Shown: positions 8,001-11,452 of the stretch, one piece after another
How positions within the stretch are numbered: the first letter of the stretch is position 1
Layout of the letters: each line of letters starts with the position of its first letter
Assembly (NCBI GenBank): GCA_024641445.1
Contig: JAHEDA010000061.1
Coordinates: 1-11,452 of the forward strand
Direction: 5' to 3'
DNA: 11,452 nucleotides
Source of the DNA: Gammaproteobacteria bacterium
GTDB taxonomy: Bacteria > Pseudomonadota > Gammaproteobacteria > UBA6429 > Thiohalophilaceae
Notes under the pieces: model-generated
Databases searched by the model: none
Told to the model about the DNA's origin: nothing
What the model saw: the letters and a program-made list of their open reading frames with translations, nothing else
Program-made: the position numbers and the translations under genes

Positions 8001-8205
8001 TGCCACCATTGCGGCAGCACTGCCACTCGCCCTGGCACTGGGACCAGGCGCAGAGCTTCGTGCGCCCATGGCGATTGCCGTCATTGGTGGAGTAGTCGTT
8101 TCGACGCTGCTTACCTTGTTGGTGGTTCCTGCCGTATATGAAGTACTCTCGCGCTTCGAGCGCATTGCCCCTAGCTCTACACACCAGAGCCCCGCACACC
8201 TTTAA
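5092..8205 (+). CDS. RND-family efflux permease (HAE1/AcrB type)
   Basis: An inner-membrane proton-driven efflux pump subunit of 1037 residues, full length for AcrB-like permeases. It has the family layout: TM1 (about 12-30), a large periplasmic loop to about 335, TM2-TM6 (about 336-486), TM7 (about 528-547), a second large loop to about 860, and TM8-TM12 to 1016. Proton relay residues are present: Asp404-Asp405 in GIVVDDAIMVLEN (TM4), Lys930 in GIVKKNSILLVDF (TM10), and Arg963 in VRLRPILMTS (TM11). TM6 reads LSLLEALTLTSMRAS, with a buried Glu480 and Ser where many relatives have Pro. The N-terminus (ISIRRPVFAWML) is typical. The start overlaps the TolC stop as ATGA, indicating coupled translation. 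HAE1 pumps usually export drugs or lipophilic compounds; the substrate here is not evident. A CzcA-type metal role is unlikely from the overall sequence. No periplasmic adaptor gene accompanies it in this window. Confidence 0.95.
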   Translation: MNISDISIRRPVFAWMLMSGLIVFGLLSVSRMGVSQLPDVDFPVVTIKVSYPGAAPEIVEANVVDIIEDAVMTVEGVQNVTSSTQYGSASITVEFDLSRNIAEALQEVQTKVAAAQRNLPPDLESPVISKTNPEDQPILWMAVTSDQHKLPELMRYVKDTLKDRFSSLPGVGEILFGGYVDPNLRVWVSDKALDHYNLAVTDITAAIQREHSELPAGQITTPRKEFDVRTQGEAATADEFGNIVVSQRGGQPIYSRILLKQVATVENGLDDITRISRANGVRAVGIGIRKQRGANTVEVAHAVKQRMAEVAKQLPKGMSIDVNFDTTQFIEDSVNEFKFALIMSALVTSLVCWLFLGSWTSTLNILMAIPTSIIGTFIVLYFFGFTLNTFTLLGLSLAIGIVVDDAIMVLENIVRHQEMGEDRVQAALNGTRQVTFAALAATLAVVAIFLPVAFMSGVIGKFFFQFGVTMTAAVLLSLLEALTLTSMRASQFVEMGSRDSRVGRVANAVFLRLSALYRRTLGFTLRHPWLMIIGSLVFFALSFISVRYVNKEFMPVQDQSTFIIRAQTPIDSSLEYTDGLCRQAEKVVMAHPEVRRVYVAVGGFGTGGQSNLFNMFVSLKPVGERGVNPKAGHELSQQDLMGVVRKELKALKLRASIQDLSQRGFSASRGFPVEFSIQGRDWGKLVDYTKTIEDKLNATGLVTDTDDDYLLGKPEIHVIPDRAKAAERGVSIQAITQTVNAMVGGVVAAQYSSGGHRYDVRVRAKDGTIEGPDQIKQLYVRNNRGELVRLSEVVEIKEATGLAQINRNNRERSIKIFANVTPGKSQQEALAAAHAVAEQVLPPEYHVVFTGGSQAFQESFGSLWFVLLLGILVSYMVLASQFNSFIHPVTVLMALPFSLSGAFMTLWLFGQSLNIFSFIGLILLMGIVKKNSILLVDFTNQVRSRGGMSVREALQEACPVRLRPILMTSFATIAAALPLALALGPGAELRAPMAIAVIGGVVVSTLLTLLVVPAVYEVLSRFERIAPSSTHQSPAHL

Positions 8206-8275
8206 TTTATATTTAGACTCCCAAAATATTCGCACGCAGGTGGGGATTATGAGCCAAGGCCGGTTTTGATCAGCC

Positions 8276-8905
8276 TTAGCGCTCACCCTCGTCGATTAAG
8301 TGATTTATCAAATTCCGCATTGGTTCAACCTCGTTGTAGTCGATGGGAATATTCCAGACACTGCCCAGGTGGTGCAGGACGAGACTGGGATAGCTATCGG
8401 CACCCATGCGACGTGCCTCGGTAATTTCAGTAAGCAGCTGTGCCTGAGTCAGGGGTGCGCGCAAGGCCAGTGTGAATGCCGCAGTATCCAGCCCCAAATC
8501 ATCCGCCAATTCAATTAGCGTTGTCTCGTTTGAGGGATTCCGTGCCTGTAGATAATAGGCATGCTGGATTGCCTCGGTCATCTTGCCATCATACTCACTG
8601 CCTTGCAGGCGTGCAGCGATGACTGCGCGGCAGGCAGGGTAGGTTGATCGTCTGGGTGTGCCGCTGTCCCAATAGCTAAAATTAAATTCAACTCCGGGGA
8701 TCTTTATCGCGATGCGTTCCCATGTCTGCTTGAGTGTTTGTCGTTGCGACGCTGGCATGGGTGTATCTGTGTCCTCCGCCAGACCACCCAACAGGCGTAC
8801 GACTTCGATCTGCGGTGGCAGTGTCGCAAAGAGTCGCTGACGTACGTTAGAAAATCCCCAGCACCAACTGCACATCGGGTCGTGTACATAATAGAGCGTT
8901 GCCAT
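8276..8905 (-). CDS. DsbA/FrnE-like cytosolic thioredoxin-fold oxidoreductase
   Basis: A 209-residue member of the DsbA-related family of predicted protein-disulfide isomerases (COG3531-like, related to FrnE). The active site lies almost at the N-terminus: YYVHDPMCSWCWGFSN (5-20) with Cys12 and Cys15 in a CSWC motif. A helical insertion follows (about 45-165), and the cis-proline loop is ADSYPSLVL with Pro173. No signal peptide exists because the fold begins at residue 2, so the protein should act in the cytosol, probably on small thiols or as a stress-related oxidoreductase. Further Cys at position 92 is outside the motif. GGAG lies about 10 bases upstream of the ATG at 8905. The gene converges on the RND permease with 70 bases between, and is divergent from the metallo-hydrolase gene. 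It is the second thiol-active protein in the window, but it works in another compartment from the DsbG-like one. Confidence 0.9.
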   Translation of the reverse strand: MATLYYVHDPMCSWCWGFSNVRQRLFATLPPQIEVVRLLGGLAEDTDTPMPASQRQTLKQTWERIAIKIPGVEFNFSYWDSGTPRRSTYPACRAVIAARLQGSEYDGKMTEAIQHAYYLQARNPSNETTLIELADDLGLDTAAFTLALRAPLTQAQLLTEITEARRMGADSYPSLVLHHLGSVWNIPIDYNEVEPMRNLINHLIDEGER

Positions 8906-8948
8906 GCGAGTACGTCTCCATATTTTTCTGGTAAGACTGCATTCTAGT

Positions 8949-8965
8949 TCTGGACTTATTCCAGA
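8949..8965. promoter_or_regulatory. Inverted repeat, candidate operator
   Basis: TCTGGACTTATTCCAGA has perfect 6-base arms around a 5-base spacer. It lies 44 bases upstream of the DsbA-like start and overlaps a possible -10 element for that gene (TAGAAT on the minus strand, 8942-8947, is adjacent). The position in a divergent region suggests a regulator site; no regulator gene is beside it. Confidence 0.3.
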
Positions 8966-9000
8966 TGTACGTGAATTGAGGGAATCTACATTTTGTGTCG

Positions 9001-9141
9001 ATGGAGGACAAGTGGCAGATTCGCATCAATCCTGCAGACAAATATGTTATGGTCATGCCTCATGTCCATGTCGATCACAAACCAGGCATCCATATACTAT
9101 GGAACAGGTCAGGGAACAGGGAGTCATGGACCGAAAAGTAG
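9001..9141 (+). CDS. Possible small ORF of 46 codons with an HxHxDH motif
   Basis: An ATG-started frame of 46 codons in the leader of the secreted metallo-hydrolase gene. Its product begins MEDKWQIRINPADKYV and contains PHVHVDHKPGIHILW, in which HVHVDH (21-26) fits the HxHxDH zinc-binding signature of metallo-beta-lactamase-fold enzymes. The frame could instead open at GTG 8995, with GAGGGA 11 bases upstream; no closer Shine-Dalgarno is seen. It is far too short to be an enzyme. It could be a relic of an older copy, a leader peptide, or chance. The stop is 29 bases before the hydrolase start, and the frame differs from that of the hydrolase. Confidence 0.3.
   Translation: MEDKWQIRINPADKYVMVMPHVHVDHKPGIHILWNRSGNRESWTEK
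9071..9098 (+). promoter_or_regulatory. Weak candidate promoter for the metallo-hydrolase gene
   Basis: TATACT (9093-9098) matches five of six -10 positions. The best -35 at 16-base spacing is TCGATC (9071-9076), only three of six. It would start transcription near 9105 and give a leader of about 65 bases. A short direct repeat GGAACAGG (9101-9108 and 9113-9120) follows directly. Confidence 0.25.
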
Positions 9142-9154
9142 TCATTTCGACATG

Positions 9155-9160
9155 AGGAGG
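9155..9160 (+). promoter_or_regulatory. Consensus ribosome-binding site
   Basis: AGGAGG is a full anti-16S match placed 10 bases before ATG 9171. It is the strongest Shine-Dalgarno in the window and supports that start over the in-frame ATG at 9213, which has none. Confidence 0.7.
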
Positions 9161-9170
9161 AAATGGAGTA

Positions 9171-10355
9171 ATGTTAAAAAATAATCATAAACAAAATGCA
9201 AACAGACTATTAATGAAGGGATTGCTGGCGTTTTCTATCGTTGCATCTCTCTCCAGCACGGTCTATGCAGATCAAGAACGTGGTACACATCGAACTGCAT
9301 TTCAGCGTGTCGAGGGTGATCTCTCTGTTATGGTCCTGGGTTCTGGTGGTCCGATGGCAACGGCCGAGGGTCGTGCCAGTGCAGGCTATCTGGTCTTTAC
9401 CGATGGCAAGCCACGCGTGTTGATGGACGTAGGTGGTGGTACCTATCAACGACTGGCGCAGAGTGGCACGAACATCAAGGATCTGGACATTGTTCTGTTG
9501 AGTCACTTACACGCTGACCATACCGGTGACCTGACACCCGTCGTCAAGACAATTTACTTTCATAATAATCTCGCACGTTCAGCCGCCGCGGCACAGGGCG
9601 TGATCCTGCCGGGGCGCACCGCACCAATCAACATCTATGGGCCTGCTGCATCCACGCTGCCAGTGACGACGCCTGGTGTGTACTACCCTACCCCGAGCGG
9701 TCCCGTCCTGGTCTATCCCTCTACGGCCGATTATGTGAATGGTCACTTCTCAATAACAAAGGGTGGTGTAGAGCGCTACCTCAAGGCCTTTGTCGCGGGA
9801 ATTAGTGATGATGATGGCCCTATGCTGCCAGGTGTTGCAGTAAGTAACTTTGCCTACACCGCCCACGATGAGCCCTCGACCGTACCGGGTGCAACACTGA
9901 ACAATGTATTAACAACGCCTGATGGTCTGGTGATTGATTCAATCGCCGTTGACCATGGCCCCGTTGCGGCACTTGCCTTCCGGATATCTTACAAGGGCCA
10001 TGTGGTGGTGTACTCTGGCGATACGGGTACCAAGGGTATTGGACCCAATCACTTGGGTCAGGGAAATATGGTGAAGATTTCCCAGGGGGCCGACCTATTG
10101 ATCTATGACACAGCCGTGATGGAACAGGGTGATGCACCACCCAACCCGCTATTTCATATTTTGCATTCAGAACCCTCCTTGATTGCAGGGGTGGCGAAGG
10201 CTGCAAGCGTTAAGCGATTAGTGTTATCACACCTTACCCCTGTGACAAGTCCACGCATTGATGAGGTTAAGTCTATCATCAGGTCTGCTGGTTTCACCGG
10301 GCGTATCACTGAGGCGAAAGACTTGGCGGTTTATAATCTGGGTGATGATGATTAG
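9171..10355 (+). CDS. Secreted metallo-beta-lactamase-fold hydrolase (RNase Z/arylsulfatase-like branch)
   Basis: A 394-residue exported metallo-hydrolase. A signal peptide (1-33, with KGLLAFSIVASLSSTVYA and likely cut after Ala33) sends it to the periplasm. The fold starts at LSVMVLGSGGP (51-61), followed by the metal motif LLSHLHADHTGDL (109-121; His112, His114, Asp116, His117). Further ligands fit His262 (VDHGPVAALAFRI), Asp284 (VVYSGDTGTKG) and His354 (VLSHLTP). The order and spacing follow the RNase Z/ElaC and AtsA-type arylsulfatase branch rather than true beta-lactamases. RNase Z itself is cytosolic, so export argues for a periplasmic ester, sulfate or phosphodiester substrate, which I cannot identify. 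A long insert (about 130-235), rich in Pro, Thr and Tyr, lies between the first metal motif and His262. The strong ribosome-binding site suggests efficient translation. The gene is monocistronic and ends at an intrinsic terminator. Confidence 0.9.
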   Translation: MLKNNHKQNANRLLMKGLLAFSIVASLSSTVYADQERGTHRTAFQRVEGDLSVMVLGSGGPMATAEGRASAGYLVFTDGKPRVLMDVGGGTYQRLAQSGTNIKDLDIVLLSHLHADHTGDLTPVVKTIYFHNNLARSAAAAQGVILPGRTAPINIYGPAASTLPVTTPGVYYPTPSGPVLVYPSTADYVNGHFSITKGGVERYLKAFVAGISDDDGPMLPGVAVSNFAYTAHDEPSTVPGATLNNVLTTPDGLVIDSIAVDHGPVAALAFRISYKGHVVVYSGDTGTKGIGPNHLGQGNMVKISQGADLLIYDTAVMEQGDAPPNPLFHILHSEPSLIAGVAKAASVKRLVLSHLTPVTSPRIDEVKSIIRSAGFTGRITEAKDLAVYNLGDDD

Positions 10356-10384
10356 AGATAACCTATTTAAGTGATACTATTGCG

Positions 10385-10412
10385 AGCCGCCCGTCTGGGC
10401 GGCTTTTTTTTT
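10385..10412 (+). terminator. Rho-independent terminator
   Basis: AGCCGCCC (10385-10392) and GGGCGGCT (10397-10404) form a perfect 8-bp GC-rich stem with a GTCT loop, followed by a run of nine T (10404-10412, the first being the last stem base). It lies 29 bases after the metallo-hydrolase stop. There is no T-run in the minus direction, so it acts on the plus strand. Confidence 0.93.
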
Positions 10413-10460
10413 GGACGGATGGCGATGTTGTGTAAGCTTTCGGCTTGTGGATTTGCTGGG

Positions 10461-10477
10461 AGGGTAAGATTTACCCT
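10461..10477. repeat. Hairpin-forming inverted repeat
   Basis: AGGGTAAGATTTACCCT has perfect 7-base arms with a 3-base loop. It lies 31 bases beyond the stop codon of the minus-strand hybrid kinase, beside a second palindrome. It may be part of that gene's transcript end, although no T-run follows on the minus strand. Confidence 0.4.
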
Positions 10478-10480
10478 GAA

Positions 10481-10496
10481 CATATCAGCTGATATG
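10481..10496. repeat. Perfect 16-base palindrome
   Basis: CATATCAGCTGATATG is its own reverse complement over 16 bases. It lies 11 bases beyond the stop of the hybrid kinase and 3 bases from the neighbouring hairpin. With no loop it is more like a dimeric protein-binding site than a terminator, but it lies between convergent genes, where an operator would be unexpected. Confidence 0.5.
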
Positions 10497-10507
10497 GGAG
10501 CGGGTAT

Positions 10508-11452
10508 TCAGGACTCCTTTCTACCTGTCGTGAGAAAGGCGTCGATAACCCTGAAGAAGTGTTCGATGTCGATGGGTTTGGTAAGGTACTCATCAAAGCC
10601 AGCGGCGCGACCCTGTTCTATCTCTTTGGGCATGGCCTGGGCGGAGAGGGCAATGATGGGCAAGTTATGTGTCTTGGGATCGGCGCGCAGGCGTTGTAGC
10701 ACCTTGTAGCCATCATCCCCGACTCCCAGATTGATATCCAGAATGATGAGGTCGAAGTTATGGGTTGCGGCAAGGTCTATCCCTAATTGGGCCGAGTGCA
10801 CACTCATCATCTCTATCCAGGGGCGACGCTTTAATAACTGACTGATCAGACGAATGTTGGCCGGGTTGTCTTCGACATAGAGAATGCAACGCTGGTCAGC
10901 GCTTGTCGATGGCGATCCTGCTCTGCTTGTCTCGGCCCTGTTGATACCATGATGGGTGGAGGTGGAGACGGGGAGCTCGATCCAGAAGGTGGCGCCCTGA
11001 TTTTTTTTGCTCGCGAAACCCAAATGCCCCCCCATGGCCTCGATCAATCTCTTGGAGAGTGCCAGACCAATCCCGGTGCCTTCGATGTTTGTGTTGTCGG
11101 CATTGAGGCGGTCAAAGGGTTGGAACAGCCGTGATTGTAATTCTTTGGGTATCCCCGCACCCTCATCCCGTATCTGAATCCGACACGTTTCATTTGGCAT
11201 GGACACAATGTCAATCGTAACCGTGCCTTCGCGTCGATTATATTTAATGGCATTGGAGAGGAGATTCAGCAGCGCCTGTTTCAGCCGCATACGGTCTGCT
11301 ACGAGGGCGAGATCAGATGTGGGGACGTTGCTGATGATGCTGATCCCACTTGCCCTGGCCAGGGGCTGTATCATCATGACACACTCATCCAGAAGCTCAC
11401 CCAGGCCAACCGTCTCCAGAGAGAGTTGCATACGCCCGGACTCAATCCGCGC
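10508..11452 (-). CDS. Hybrid histidine kinase, C-terminal part (HATPase and receiver), N-terminus beyond the window
   Basis: The last 314 residues of a hybrid sensor kinase are visible. The fragment starts at the end of the HisKA domain (ARIESGRMQL). It continues through a HATPase domain with N-box (RLKQALLNLLSNAIKYN, 56-72), G1 box (RDEGAGIP, 95-102), F box (RLFQPFDRL, 108-116) and G2 box (GTGIGLAL, 125-132). A Ser/Thr-rich linker (about 162-187) leads to a receiver domain with the acidic pair Glu194-Asp195 (YVEDN), phospho-acceptor Asp239 (IILDINL), Ser270 (ALSAQ) and Lys292 (LTKP). All catalytic boxes are intact. The phosphate would pass from the kinase His to this Asp and on to a partner outside the window, as in a phosphorelay. 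The frame is open to the right edge, so the sensor part is unseen. The gene converges on the metallo-hydrolase. Its N-box resembles that of the left-edge kinase, so the two are paralogues of a common type. Confidence 0.95.
   Translation of the reverse strand, partial: ARIESGRMQLSLETVGLGELLDECVMMIQPLARASGISIISNVPTSDLALVADRMRLKQALLNLLSNAIKYNRREGTVTIDIVSMPNETCRIQIRDEGAGIPKELQSRLFQPFDRLNADNTNIEGTGIGLALSKRLIEAMGGHLGFASKKNQGATFWIELPVSTSTHHGINRAETSRAGSPSTSADQRCILYVEDNPANIRLISQLLKRRPWIEMMSVHSAQLGIDLAATHNFDLIILDINLGVGDDGYKVLQRLRADPKTHNLPIIALSAQAMPKEIEQGRAAGFDEYLTKPIDIEHFFRVIDAFLTTGRKES

Noticed and set aside
8254..8275. AAGGC/GCCTT inverted repeat after the RND gene as a terminator
   Set aside because: The stem is only 5 bp with a 12-base loop and no T-run on either strand.
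1..11452. The two edge kinases as one gene interrupted by an insertion
   Set aside because: The left fragment keeps HisKA and the N-box, while the right fragment has its own end of HisKA and its own N-box. They overlap in domain content and so are two separate paralogous genes; no insertion boundaries or target duplications were seen.
1..11452. CRISPR array, tRNA, rRNA, integrase or transposase
   Set aside because: No regularly spaced repeats, cloverleaf-like sequence, rRNA segment or mobile-element protein motif was found on either strand.

Overview
The window looks like chromosomal DNA of a Gram-negative proteobacterium, most likely a gammaproteobacterium. The evidence is a TolC-type outer-membrane channel, an AcrB-type RND permease, a Pal/OmpA-like peptidoglycan-binding protein, a DsbG-like periplasmic thiol oxidoreductase and several Sec-type signal peptides. 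Base composition is moderately GC-rich and even across the genes. I see no transposase, phage gene, tRNA, rRNA or CRISPR array. Species cannot be named from this sequence alone.

Layout, left to right. A soluble GAF-HisKA histidine kinase (minus strand) runs off the left edge. It is divergent from an FAD-dependent oxidoreductase of the geranylgeranyl-reductase-like family (plus). That gene converges on a DsbG-like periplasmic thiol:disulfide protein (minus) across a short hairpin. Next on the plus strand come a small OmpA/Pal-like periplasmic protein behind an extended -10 promoter, then a two-gene operon: a TolC-family channel and an RND permease overlapping by 4 bases, behind a good sigma70-like promoter. 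A cytosolic DsbA/FrnE-like protein (minus) faces the permease. A 265-base divergent region follows, holding a dyad, a possible small ORF and a very strong ribosome-binding site. It leads to a secreted metallo-beta-lactamase-fold hydrolase (plus) that ends at a textbook rho-independent terminator. The C-terminal part of a hybrid histidine kinase (HATPase plus receiver, minus) runs off the right edge.

Functionally the window is mostly cell-envelope biology: efflux, peptidoglycan anchoring, periplasmic disulfide chemistry and a periplasmic hydrolase, framed by two signalling kinases. Most of it belongs to known families. I do not see a clearly new multi-gene system. The points most worth checking are the RND/TolC pair with no periplasmic adaptor gene beside it, the DsbG-like protein that lacks the dimerisation domain, the 46-codon ORF carrying an HxHxDH motif just upstream of the secreted metallo-hydrolase, and several perfect or near-perfect dyads between genes.
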